Shown here piece by piece: positions 43,159-50,638 of a DNA stretch of 64,000 nucleotides (position 1 is the first letter of the stretch; each line of letters starts with the position of its first letter). Source of the DNA: WJMT01 sp964456985 (GTDB lineage Bacteria; Acidobacteriota; Aminicenantia; Aminicenantales; Aminicenantaceae); the NCBI GenBank assembly GCA_964456985.1, contig CAYWDH010000010.1:1-64000 (forward strand). Direction: 5' to 3'. The notes under the pieces are model-generated. The model did not search any database and was not told the origin of the DNA. It saw only the letters and a list, made by a program, of their open reading frames with translations. The translations under genes were made by a program, and so were the position numbers.

Positions 43159-43629
43159 TTATAGTTTTTCAAAGAGATCGAGCTGTGGTTTTTCTTTTAA
43201 TAAATATTTCTTTACCTTATTCCAGAATGTTTGTGCAGTGATATATATGTTTTTAGCTTCCTCTCCAGTTATGAAAATTTTTGGATCATAAATACAGTTA
43301 TTTCTTTTGATTCGATATTTCTGTATCTTCCTAATTAGATAATCATATTCTGGCCCTAGAAATATACTTGCAGCTAAAAATGTAGTTTTATGTTGTTCTC
43401 CATCTGAAGGACGGAATCCGTTTAAAAGTAATATCACCCGTCCAATTTGAAGCAGTCCATCATAGCAAAGTTTAAACGCTGCTTCTTTAATATTTTCTTT
43501 GACTAGTTTGGAAGCTTCAAAATTTCTTTTAGCTGAATAGATCAAGTTATTTAGATAATCAATGTCTGTTCTTTGTTTTTTTAGTTTTCCTTCTTTTACC
43601 AGGCGCTTTAATGAGTTTTCTAAATTCAT
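43159..43629 (-). CDS. HEPN-domain protein (toxin partner)
   Basis: 156 residues, all helical: LKRLVKEGKLKKQRTD, IYSAKRNFEASKLVKENIKE, AAFKLCYDGLLQIGRVILL, and RIKRNNCIYDPK in place of the HEPN R-x4-6-H motif (here R-N-x-x-x-Y). HEPN proteins paired with MNT nucleotidyltransferases are RNase toxins silenced by AMPylation; the Tyr of CIYD is the kind of residue modified. Start ATG 43627-43629 overlaps the MNT gene by 71 bp, strongly linking the two. Toxin activity is inferred from the family. Confidence 0.78.
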   Translation of the reverse strand: MNLENSLKRLVKEGKLKKQRTDIDYLNNLIYSAKRNFEASKLVKENIKEAAFKLCYDGLLQIGRVILLLNGFRPSDGEQHKTTFLAASIFLGPEYDYLIRKIQKYRIKRNNCIYDPKIFITGEEAKNIYITAQTFWNKVKKYLLKEKPQLDLFEKL

Positions 43630-44182
43630 CCCTACTTCCTTTTATCAGGATGTAATTATCAACAATATCTTTATAGAAATACCTATTCTCTAAATTTTTT
43701 ATAAATTCTTCTTTTCTCGATATATGATAGTTGATTTCTCTATTGATTTTATCTTCAATATTTTTTATTGCTTCATACACATGATCTTCATTGGGTTTGC
43801 CTACTATGAAAAGGTCTATATCTGAATCAGATTTAAGTCCTCCTTTTGCGTATGAACCAAAAATAAAAGCAAACGCAATGTTTTCTATTCCTTTTAAAAG
43901 ACTTTTTAGTTCAACTTCAATACCAATGGTTTTCTTGACTATTGACTCAACTTCCTTGAGAAGTGTAAATTCCTTATTCAATCTATAGACGTTAAGGCCT
44001 CCTATTTTTCTCATAGTAATGAGATTTATTTTTAAAAGTCTGTTCAATTCTCTTTGTGCTGTGCCAGCAGAAGTGTTATTAAATTTTGCAATTTCACTTA
44101 AATAATACTCTTTGTCTTGATTATAGATAAATAGAATGATGATTTTTTTTCTAATAGTGGATTTTGTGAGCAAATCTAACAT
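43559..44182 (-). CDS. MNT nucleotidyltransferase with N-terminal winged helix (antitoxin partner)
   Basis: About 207 residues from ATG 44180-44182; a TTG ten codons earlier lies inside a 20-bp palindrome and is less likely. Residues 1-~75 are a wHTH (YLSEIAKFNNTSAGTAQREL, KINLITMRKIGGLNVYRL). The C-terminal part is a minimal nucleotidyltransferase: AFIFGSYAKGGLKSDSDIDLF, with GS and DxD for ATP-Mg. It should adenylylate the HEPN toxin encoded next and, through the wHTH, repress its own promoter. Fusion of the DNA-binding domain to MNT is a known arrangement. Overlaps the HEPN gene by 71 bp. Confidence 0.8.
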   Translation of the reverse strand: MLDLLTKSTIRKKIIILFIYNQDKEYYLSEIAKFNNTSAGTAQRELNRLLKINLITMRKIGGLNVYRLNKEFTLLKEVESIVKKTIGIEVELKSLLKGIENIAFAFIFGSYAKGGLKSDSDIDLFIVGKPNEDHVYEAIKNIEDKINREINYHISRKEEFIKNLENRYFYKDIVDNYILIKGSRDEFRKLIKAPGKRRKTKKTKNRH

Positions 44183-44192
44183 TTTTTCAATC

Positions 44193-44229
44193 TTGAGTAA
44201 AATTTTACTCAATAATGAGTAAATGTCAA
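44193..44229 (-). promoter_or_regulatory. MNT-HEPN promoter and palindromic operator
   Basis: A perfect 20-bp palindrome TTGAGTAAAATTTTACTCAA at 44193-44212 and a second overlapping inverted repeat TTTACTCA (44204-44211) / TGAGTAAA (44216-44223), i.e. three spaced copies of TGAGTAAA. On the minus strand -35 TTGACA (44224-44229), 16 nt, then TAAAAT (44202-44207) fall within them. The wHTH of the MNT protein is the obvious candidate binder. Confidence 0.65.
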
Positions 44230-44252
44230 GTAACTTTTAATGGAGGAATGGA

Positions 44253-44350
44253 GGGGACGGGCCCGGGCATCTCCAATCATATCAATAACATAACCCTACT
44301 TTTCCACAGCCCCCCACCCTGGAGAGTCGTCGTTTTTAGGGGCAAAATCA
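44253..44350 (+). repeat. dispersed repeat, copy D
   Basis: GGGGACGGGCCCGGGCAT start, then CTCCAATCATATCAATAACA, CTTTTCCACAGCCCCCC, CCTGGAGAGTCGTCG and AGGGGCAAAATCA. One of the copies not at a gene 3' end: it lies between the divergent MNT gene and the following membrane-protein gene, only 24 bp from the MNT -35 box. Confidence 0.92.
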
Positions 44351-44429
44351 TCGTTTTAATGAACTTCTCTGGATCAAGTTTCGTATCTTTTATAAAGCCG
44401 ACTTTTTAACTCAAAAGGAGATATTGAAG

Positions 44430-45068
44430 ATGAGCAATGAAACGGATTTTGTGAAAAGGTGGATCCGGTTCGGAATTATATGTGGTATCCTTGCTGGCAC
44501 CATATACGGACTTTCAGTCTCAGGTCTTATCCCGGACGCTCACGCCTATTTACTGTTCCTGTTTTTTGGCCCGCTCCTATGCGCCAGCTCAGGCGGCCTG
44601 TATTATTTTATTAAGCATCACCAGAACTCGATCCCCCTTCAAGTGGGAACTCTGTTCCTCATTATCTCCGGCGCTCTGGTGACCCTCATGGCTTCGATGC
44701 AGGGAGCTCTCAAAGTAGTCTTCCAGAATATCCCTTCGGATTCGATCTCAGAATCAGGCCAGGCAGCACGGGAAATGGCACTCAGAAGTGGAGATTCTCT
44801 TCAGCTGGGCGCTGATATCGCATGGGATATGTTTATTTTTATGAGTATCTTTTTTTTGAGCATAGCGGCCCTAAAGCATCCAAGATTAGGATGGGTCTTT
44901 GGTCTACCTGGGATCCTCATCGGATTGGTTGGGTTGGGGTTTAATCTCTACACGTTTCCCCATAATCCAGGTACAGCCGGGCTCATCGATACAGGACCTT
45001 TGGTTGGTCTCTGGTTTGTGGCGGTTTCTGTGCGGGTTATCTTTTCTCTCAAATGGATCGAACATTAA
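44430..45068 (+). CDS. membrane protein of unknown function
   Basis: 212 residues from ATG 44430, 9 nt after AAGGAG; a TTG six bases earlier is too close to it. Six hydrophobic helices (WIRFGIICGILAGTIYGLSV; YLLFLFFGPLLCASSGGLYY; GTLFLIISGALVTLM; WDMFIFMSIFFLSIAAL; WVFGLPGILIGLVGLGFNL; LVGLWFVAVSVRVIFSL) and a polar loop between the third and fourth. No named family recognised; resembles small multi-pass proteins of the DUF4386 kind in helix number only. Single-gene unit. Confidence 0.65.
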   Translation: MSNETDFVKRWIRFGIICGILAGTIYGLSVSGLIPDAHAYLLFLFFGPLLCASSGGLYYFIKHHQNSIPLQVGTLFLIISGALVTLMASMQGALKVVFQNIPSDSISESGQAAREMALRSGDSLQLGADIAWDMFIFMSIFFLSIAALKHPRLGWVFGLPGILIGLVGLGFNLYTFPHNPGTAGLIDTGPLVGLWFVAVSVRVIFSLKWIEH

Positions 45069-45181
45069 CTTTTATCTTTTACATCGATTAAGTCTATGCA
45101 CAATGCTTTTATTTCTTGTTTTTCTTTAGGAGGGAGCGACTTAACTGATCTATCAAAGGAAGGTTTGAATTCATACTTTAT
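45065..45181 (-). pseudogene. truncated RelE-type toxin next to intact AbrB antitoxin
   Basis: In the frame entering from the end of the AbrB gene the minus strand reads KYEFKPSFDRSVKSLPPKE and KQEIKALCIDLIDVKDKS, then a stop. This is the recognisable first ~35 residues of a RelE/ParE-family toxin (Y-E-F-K-P-S-F-D-R-S...LP..). The codon where ATG would be is ATA (45179-45181), and the remaining ~50 residues with the catalytic core are missing, replaced by the 3' end of the neighbouring + strand gene. So the toxin has lost both start and active site. Confidence 0.6.
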
Positions 45182-45441
45182 AAGGATTTGATGTGCTTTT
45201 TGGCTTCCTCAGAAGTCTTGTAGGCTTTCCCTTTTTCTGCCACCAGCTTTTCGATTTTCTTCCATTCTTCTTTGGAATATATGGACTTTTCTGTGATCTC
45301 ACAAGGGGAGAGAAGGACGCCTTTTTGAGTGACTTTGAACATTACTGTGGATCCTGATTCCAATTTAAGGATATCTCTTATAGTTGAAGGAATGGTTACC
45401 TGGCCTTTGGATGTCACTTTTGCGGTCTCTGTATAATTCAT
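45178..45441 (-). CDS. AbrB/MazE-like antitoxin
   Basis: 87 residues. The first ~45 (AKVTSKGQVTIPSTIRDIL, LESGSTVMFKVTQKGVLLSP) are a SpoVT/AbrB swapped-hairpin DNA-binding domain; the rest (SKEEWKKIEKLVAEKGKAYK) is a toxin-binding helix. The pattern matches antitoxins that accompany RelE-like toxins, and a truncated toxin frame overlaps its 3' end. A GGAGATATT ribosome site precedes the ATG. It is therefore likely an orphan antitoxin that still represses its own promoter. Confidence 0.82.
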   Translation of the reverse strand: MNYTETAKVTSKGQVTIPSTIRDILKLESGSTVMFKVTQKGVLLSPCEITEKSIYSKEEWKKIEKLVAEKGKAYKTSEEAKKHIKSL

Positions 45442-45662
45442 GTAATATCTCCTTAATGTATTATATCCTTACATTCTTACTATACAACTATATATATAAT
45501 TGGAGGTCTAGTCAAGAAATTTAGTTTTTGCTGGGGTCAGAGTAAAGTTCCTCTGTGATATAAATATCCACAGCGAGTGAATAGCTATGATTTATAGCAT
45601 AATCAATGATCTTGATGAAATCGTCAATGAGGAGTGTATAAAAGTCGTGATTATAAAGATGC

Positions 45663-46325
45663 CTATGACTTTTTCACAACAGCGAACCGGGACCTTTCTT
45701 TAAGATGAGCTGATAGGTCGACTCCGATCTTTAAGATTATAAGCAGGGTTAATCCGGCCTCAGGTCTCTTGAATAGGATGACAAGAAAAGCTCCGAAGAT
45801 CAATGTCAAATGAAGTATGAAAATTCTGGAATACGGTGTTGTCATCAATTTTTTGATAGTAGCTCTTTTGCGTTCTCCCTTTAGAATATAATTATAAATA
45901 AAGGAAAAGCCGTGGCTTAAAAAAAGAGCTATCACAGCATATACGGCTTTCTCATCTATGAATAGATCATGAATAAAGTTATGGAAGTTACTGATATCCG
46001 CGTTTGCCCATTTGCCGAAAACAGCTATGACAAAAATACCATGGCCCGCGCAAAATCCGCCGTAATGGATCATGAAAAAGGGCACGGTAAATGCTTTGGA
46101 GGCTATCTTTTTCCCTTCGCCCTGAGCAAGAATGAGTTTAAAGATATTAAAGAATCCGATGATGAGATTTTCCGACCAGAACAGAAATATGATTAAAAAA
46201 ACCGACCAATCCAGCAGAAGACACCCGATCAGAGGGAGAAGGTTAGCCGCGATCAATGAAAGAGCGGAAAAGGAGAAGAGCCTTTTCCATTTTTCTATCC
46301 TGATTGAAGCTTTTTCAATATCCAT
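45663..46325 (-). CDS. DUF6498-like membrane protein
   Basis: 220 residues with six membrane helices (LFSFSALSLIAANLLPLIG; VFLIIFLFWSENLIIGFF; FFMIHYGGFCAGHGIFVIA; AVYAVIALFLSHGFSFIYNY; IFILHLTLIFGAFLVIL; AGLTLLIILKIGVDL). The signature WSENLIIGFFNIFKL followed by FFMIHYGGFCAGHG is that of the DUF6498 family. Conserved His residues in membrane segments suggest a catalytic or metal site, but no function is known. Divergent from the Kre9-like gene. The 220 bases between it and the AbrB gene hold a GGGGTCAGAGTAAAG-type tract (45533-45548) and a 46-codon startless frame of no recognised kind. Confidence 0.65.
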   Translation of the reverse strand: MDIEKASIRIEKWKRLFSFSALSLIAANLLPLIGCLLLDWSVFLIIFLFWSENLIIGFFNIFKLILAQGEGKKIASKAFTVPFFMIHYGGFCAGHGIFVIAVFGKWANADISNFHNFIHDLFIDEKAVYAVIALFLSHGFSFIYNYILKGERKRATIKKLMTTPYSRIFILHLTLIFGAFLVILFKRPEAGLTLLIILKIGVDLSAHLKERSRFAVVKKS

Positions 46326-46378
46326 CTGACTTCATATTATCTCCATATTTGCTTTTTTCTCAATCAATATTTTAATAG

Positions 46379-46480
46379 GGGGACGGGCCCGGGCATCTGC
46401 AATCATATCAACAACATAACCCTACTTTTCCACAACCCTCTACCCTGAAGAGCCCCCATTTTTGGGGGCCAAATCAGCAG
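46379..46480 (+). repeat. dispersed repeat, copy E
   Basis: Begins directly after TAATAG (TAG at 46376-46378), as copies B and F do. GGGGACGGGCCCGGGCAT, then CTGCAATCATATCAACAACA, CTTTTCCACAACCCTC. Its 3' part GCCCCCA-TTTT-TGGGGGC (46452-46469) is a perfect 7-bp stem with a T4 loop, followed by CAAATCAGCAG. Lies between divergent genes. Confidence 0.92.
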
Positions 46481-46552
46481 TTTATAGATCTTCAGTTTCT
46501 TCCAGAGATTTGACCGGCGAATAAAATCCTCTTTCTATCATTTTCGTCTGAC

Positions 46553-46581
46553 TTGACAGGAAATACTTGTTTTTTTATATT
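46553..46581 (+). promoter_or_regulatory. promoter of the Kre9-like repeat protein gene
   Basis: Perfect -35 TTGACA (46553-46558), 17 nt, then TATATT (46576-46581), about 50 nt upstream of the ATG at 46633. Confidence 0.6.
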
Positions 46582-46632
46582 GTTGGTATCAAAAATAAAG
46601 GGGATATAAATAAAGCAAAAAGGATAAAAACT

Positions 46633-47871
46633 ATGAGATATAAAAGATGCAAACCTTTTTTGGGATTAATTCTCATTCTTTTATTTCCTATTCTCGGAAA
46701 TGCCGAAGAACCGAAGGTGATCAGCCCCCTAAGCGGTGTTACCTGGGTGATGGGAGAAACCTACACCATTGAATGGAGTGGATTTTCAGGCAGTACCGTT
46801 GATGTTCTCTTATATCGGGGTGAAGCCATACAGCTGGAGTTGAATGATGTCTCTAATAAAGGCTCCCTGTCATTCGAGGTTCCGATTTACAGCGATGGGA
46901 CAGATTATCAGATCATTATTTGGTCCAAGGACCGCAAACAACATGCAAGCTCCGGAGATTTTACCATTACCAAACCCGTTGAAGAAGGCAGTCAGATAGT
47001 CTTAACGCCCGAAGAGAATGAGCAGTGGATCATACATAAGGAGTACAAGGTCACATGGAGCGGATTTTCAGGCTCGGCTGTAGATATTATTCTCTATAAA
47101 GGCTCTTTGCAGCAGCTGACAAGAAAAGATGTGCCGAATACCGGAAGCTACTGGTTCACTGTTCCCAGCTTGATGGATGGAAGCGATTACCGGTTTATAA
47201 TTATAGCAGGGGATCAACATGCTGGCTCCAAATACTTCAGTATTGTTCGCCGGCCTGTTGTGGCTCAGCCCCACAAAGATGATGTGCTGAGTACAGGTAG
47301 TCTTTGCATGATCGTCTGGGATGGATTTTCGACAGGATCTAATGTGGAGGGCATGAGTGTGGAGTTATTCCAGAATCAAAAAAAGATCATGACCATTGCC
47401 AGTACGACAGACACTGTGGGGCACCATAATTGGCGGGTGCCCTCTGATTTATCCGGACCCGGCTATCAAATCAGGGTCAGTTCCAACTTCAATGATGAGG
47501 AAGCTGTCTCAGATGAATTCGAGATTCGAGTCAAGCTTACTGTCACACCTGCTGTCCCCGTCATAGAACAACACAAACCGACCCTAAGAGTGCTGCCAAC
47601 AATCACCAGCCCAAAAGCAAATGCAAAGTGGAAAGCAGGAAATAAGTATGAGATCAAATGGGTCGGGATTAAGGGGGAGAGGGTGAGGATTGAACTTTTT
47701 CAGGGACCTGTTAGAAGATTGGTTATAGCTAAATCTGCAGTCAATAAGGGGTTCCATAAATGGAACATTCCTGTCAGCTTCAAAGGACCGAATTACCGTA
47801 TTGTCATAAGCCCAGCAGTCTACACTAAAACACCAGCCCAGATAAATTCCCCAACCTTTTCCATATACTAG
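46633..47871 (+). CDS. secreted protein of four Kre9/Knh1-like repeats
   Basis: 412 residues from ATG 46633 (MRYKRCKPFLGLILILLF), giving a clean signal peptide ending LGNAEE; an earlier TTG would add 22 residues without a signal. Four ~90-residue repeats follow, each starting near a Ser/Pro and carrying a V-x-W-S-G-F-S-G strand: ETYTIEWSGFSGSTVDVLL, EYKVTWSGFSGSAVDIILY, SLCMIVWDGFSTGSN, KYEIKWVGIKGERVRIELF, ending in YRI/VI strands. This is the Ser-Thr-rich/Kre9-like beta-sandwich repeat found in secreted bacterial adhesin-like proteins. Probably exposed at the surface or released. The stop TAG abuts repeat copy F exactly. Confidence 0.7.
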   Translation: MRYKRCKPFLGLILILLFPILGNAEEPKVISPLSGVTWVMGETYTIEWSGFSGSTVDVLLYRGEAIQLELNDVSNKGSLSFEVPIYSDGTDYQIIIWSKDRKQHASSGDFTITKPVEEGSQIVLTPEENEQWIIHKEYKVTWSGFSGSAVDIILYKGSLQQLTRKDVPNTGSYWFTVPSLMDGSDYRFIIIAGDQHAGSKYFSIVRRPVVAQPHKDDVLSTGSLCMIVWDGFSTGSNVEGMSVELFQNQKKIMTIASTTDTVGHHNWRVPSDLSGPGYQIRVSSNFNDEEAVSDEFEIRVKLTVTPAVPVIEQHKPTLRVLPTITSPKANAKWKAGNKYEIKWVGIKGERVRIELFQGPVRRLVIAKSAVNKGFHKWNIPVSFKGPNYRIVISPAVYTKTPAQINSPTFSIY

Positions 47872-47970
47872 GGGGACGGGCCCGGCTATCTTCAATCATA
47901 TCAATAACATAACCCTACTTTTCCACAACCCTCCACCCTGAAGGGCCGTCGTTTTTGGGCCCAAAAATCA
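47872..47970 (+). repeat. dispersed repeat, copy F
   Basis: Starts GGGGACGGGCCCGGCTAT immediately after the TAG stop of the Kre9-like gene. Contains CTTCAATCATATCAATAACA, CTTTTCCACAACCCTCC, CCTGAAGGGCCGTCG and TTGGGCCCAAAAATCA. Between two + strand genes. Confidence 0.92.
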
Positions 47971-48059
47971 CAAATTCAACAACCACAATCAAATCAGCAC
48001 CAGTGCCTTTAAGACTTTCACCTTGTTATATGGAAAAAAAGTGATAGAATGTTCTGTAT

Positions 48060-49322
48060 ATGAAAAAACTGTTTTTTTCGCAAGCCCTCATTCTTTTTAC
48101 TCTTGCCCTAACCGCTTCTCCCCAGACTTCTCCCCAAACTTCTCCCCAAGCAAATGAGTCTTTCACACTCCAGGAGTTGATCGATATCGGTCTGAAGCAA
48201 AATCCTAAGATCACAGAAACCCGCTTCAAGGTCGAATCGCTTCATGAAGCCTATCTTGCCTCCAAGCGGCTTTCCAATCCGGAGTTTGAATACACTACCG
48301 GAGATGCTGAATCCTACGAGGGAGACATTCAAAGGACCACTCGGAACATTTCGATCCATCAGCCCATAGAAAACCCTATCAAACGGCATTACCGCCTCCA
48401 GATGAATAAAAAATCATGGGAAGCCGCAGAACTCGATTATAAGTATTCGAAACTGGAGACCGCCACCACAATCAAAGAGATTTTCTATGAGATCCTTTTC
48501 TTGAAGCAAAATGCAGAGTTATCCTATCAAAAAAAAGACTCCATCCAGAAAATCCATCAACTGGTCCAAAAAAGAGCAGATCTCGGAGAGGTCAAAGAAC
48601 TGGAAGCCCTCAAGCTTTCCGTAGAGATGCTCAGAGCCCAGAATGAATGGAATGAGATCAAAACAGAATTAGATCTGGCCAAGGACAGGCTCAATAAATT
48701 CCTCGGGGATTCTCTTCCCCAGGATTTCGAAGTCCAGGGAGAGCTCGGATATTTTCCTTTGAATGCGACTGAAAATGAAGAATATTTTATAAATAAAAGC
48801 CTCAACAGCCATCCCCTGATCAAACAGAAGAAGATACTGGTAGAGGAAGCTCAGGACAATATCAGCTATGTGAAGTGGCAGCGGATCCCGGATTTCAACC
48901 TCGCCGCATTCAGCCAAAAAATGCTTCACGGCACAAACCAGGGGATCGGGATCTCTTTTGACATCCCTTTATGGGACTTCAAATCCAGAGAGATATTCGA
49001 GGCAGAGAACAAAGCGCTGAGCCGGAGCCAGGAATTAAGGGGGCTGGAAATAGAACTTGCCAACCAAATCAGGTCAAAAATAAATCGTTTAAAGCTTTCC
49101 GGAGAGACCATAAAGCTTTTTGAAGACGCCCTTTTAAAACAGGCCCATGAAAGCCTGCGTATTTCCAGGTTGAGCTACAGTCACGGAGAGATATCATTGA
49201 TCGAATTTCTGGATACCCAGAGGACCTACTACAGCATTCTCAGTGACTATCAGGAATCTTTGTTAAAGTGGAATCTGGATAAAGTCTCTCTGGAAAGAGC
49301 GTTGGGAGAAGAGTTGAAATGA
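48060..49322 (+). CDS. TolC-family outer-membrane channel (CusC-like)
   Basis: 420 residues with signal peptide MKKLFFSQALILFTLALTAS followed by a triple repeat of SPQT. Two TolC/OEP halves: FTLQELIDIGLKQNPKITET with SNPEFEYTTGD and long coiled-coil helices, and ESLRISRLSYSHGEISLIEF LDTQRTYY near the end (given in short: SHGEISLIEFLDTQR). This is the outer-membrane part of a tripartite pump. No Shine-Dalgarno before the ATG. It overlaps the adaptor gene by 4 bp, and the permease follows, so this is a single CusCBA-type operon. Its promoter lies just downstream of repeat copy F. Confidence 0.85.
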   Translation: MKKLFFSQALILFTLALTASPQTSPQTSPQANESFTLQELIDIGLKQNPKITETRFKVESLHEAYLASKRLSNPEFEYTTGDAESYEGDIQRTTRNISIHQPIENPIKRHYRLQMNKKSWEAAELDYKYSKLETATTIKEIFYEILFLKQNAELSYQKKDSIQKIHQLVQKRADLGEVKELEALKLSVEMLRAQNEWNEIKTELDLAKDRLNKFLGDSLPQDFEVQGELGYFPLNATENEEYFINKSLNSHPLIKQKKILVEEAQDNISYVKWQRIPDFNLAAFSQKMLHGTNQGIGISFDIPLWDFKSREIFEAENKALSRSQELRGLEIELANQIRSKINRLKLSGETIKLFEDALLKQAHESLRISRLSYSHGEISLIEFLDTQRTYYSILSDYQESLLKWNLDKVSLERALGEELK

Positions 49323-50560
49323 AAAAATATATTCAGTTTTTGATCCTTTTTGTATTTGCATTAATGTTCGCTCTTTCGTGCTCCAGTAAAAATCCTTCCC
49401 AAACCTCATCTGATAATAATGAACCGCTCACCAATGAACAGTCTGCTGAAGAACATGAGCATCATACCTTGAAAATATCCGAGGAGCAGCAAAAAGAATG
49501 GGGGATAGCAGTCGGCTCTCCAAGAAGACAAACAGCTGCCTTTCAAATCGAAGTTCCCGGAACACTTGAGCTCAATCAGAACAGAACAGCTCATATCTCA
49601 AGTTTTGTCAATGGGAAGATATCCGATCTTTCGGCAGACCTTGGGGACAAGGTCAAAAAGGGACAAACCCTGCTGGTCATCAATTCCCCGGATTATGCAA
49701 AAGCCCAGGCCGATTTTCTTATAACGAGAGCGGAAATGAATTTCAGCAGCGAGGAATATGAAAGGGCTGAGATGCTGCTTAAAGAAAAGGCCATAGAGGA
49801 AAAAGAGTTTCTCAAACGGAAGGCAGAATATGAAAGACTCGCTACAGAAAATGGAGCCCTCGGGTCTCAACTCCACTCATACGGAATCACTCACGATCAG
49901 ATCGACGTCCTTATCGAAAAATGCAAACACCTGAGAGAAAAGGAATACAAATGCGATATCGCAGAACCTTTTCTTCCGGTCCTGGCTCCCTTATCAGGAA
50001 CCGTGATATTCAGAGATGCGGTCAGAGGAGATCACGTTGAGCCTGGAAAAGTGCTTTTCACTACTTCTGACCTGACCACTCTATGGGCTGAATTGGATGC
50101 ATATGAAAAGGATATTCCTCATATTAAAAAAGACAGCACAATCCTGATTCAGTCTTCTTTGTACCCTCAGAGAACTTTTCCGGCTGCCATCACCTATATC
50201 AGCGATGTGATCGATCCTGAACTCAGGACCATAAAGATAAGAGCAGAGGTCAAAAACACGGAAAATTTGCTCAAGCCCCACATGTACATCACAGGTTTGA
50301 TTGAAAGCCAGAACACCCAAGAGCAGATCCTCACGGTTCCGGAGGGAGCAGTTCAAAGCCTGGAGGGAGAAAAAATTGTCTTTGTCCTGAACCCGGATCA
50401 GGAATTCGAGGCAAGACATGTCAAGCTGGGAGATAAAATAGGAGACCAAATGATCATAAAAGAGGGGCTTACTGAAAACGATCGGGTTGTCCTGGATGGA
50501 GCCTTCACATTAAAAAGCGAACTCAATAAAGCCGAATTTGGCCATCACCATGCGCATTAG
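49319..50560 (+). CDS. periplasmic adaptor of RND heavy-metal efflux pump (CusB-like)
   Basis: 413 residues. Lipoprotein signal FVFALMFALSCSSKN (L-S-C). After it a His/Glu-rich linker (EEHEHHTLKISEEQ) then the adaptor fold: VPGTLELNQNRTAHIS, VNGKISDLSADLGDKVKKGQ, barrel-sandwich and helical hairpin (AQADFLITRAEMNFSSEEYE), VLAPLSGTVIFRDAVRGDHV, TLWAELDAYEKDIPHIKK. The protein ends GHHHAH. The His-rich termini suggest binding of a divalent or monovalent metal ion. It bridges the TolC-like channel and the RND permease encoded next. Confidence 0.86.
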   Translation: MKKYIQFLILFVFALMFALSCSSKNPSQTSSDNNEPLTNEQSAEEHEHHTLKISEEQQKEWGIAVGSPRRQTAAFQIEVPGTLELNQNRTAHISSFVNGKISDLSADLGDKVKKGQTLLVINSPDYAKAQADFLITRAEMNFSSEEYERAEMLLKEKAIEEKEFLKRKAEYERLATENGALGSQLHSYGITHDQIDVLIEKCKHLREKEYKCDIAEPFLPVLAPLSGTVIFRDAVRGDHVEPGKVLFTTSDLTTLWAELDAYEKDIPHIKKDSTILIQSSLYPQRTFPAAITYISDVIDPELRTIKIRAEVKNTENLLKPHMYITGLIESQNTQEQILTVPEGAVQSLEGEKIVFVLNPDQEFEARHVKLGDKIGDQMIIKEGLTENDRVVLDGAFTLKSELNKAEFGHHHAH

Positions 50561-50638
50561 AGCTTGGGCTTCAGGGCTCAAAAGGCCAAATACGAAATAC
50601 GGTATAAATAAAAATGGAAGAAGAAAGATCTTCGTCAA

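Noticed and set aside
43001..43291. Open frames reading GTGPGI.NHINN through the repeat copies
   Set aside because: They arise because one repeat frame has no stop; they lack starts with ribosome sites and run into other genes.
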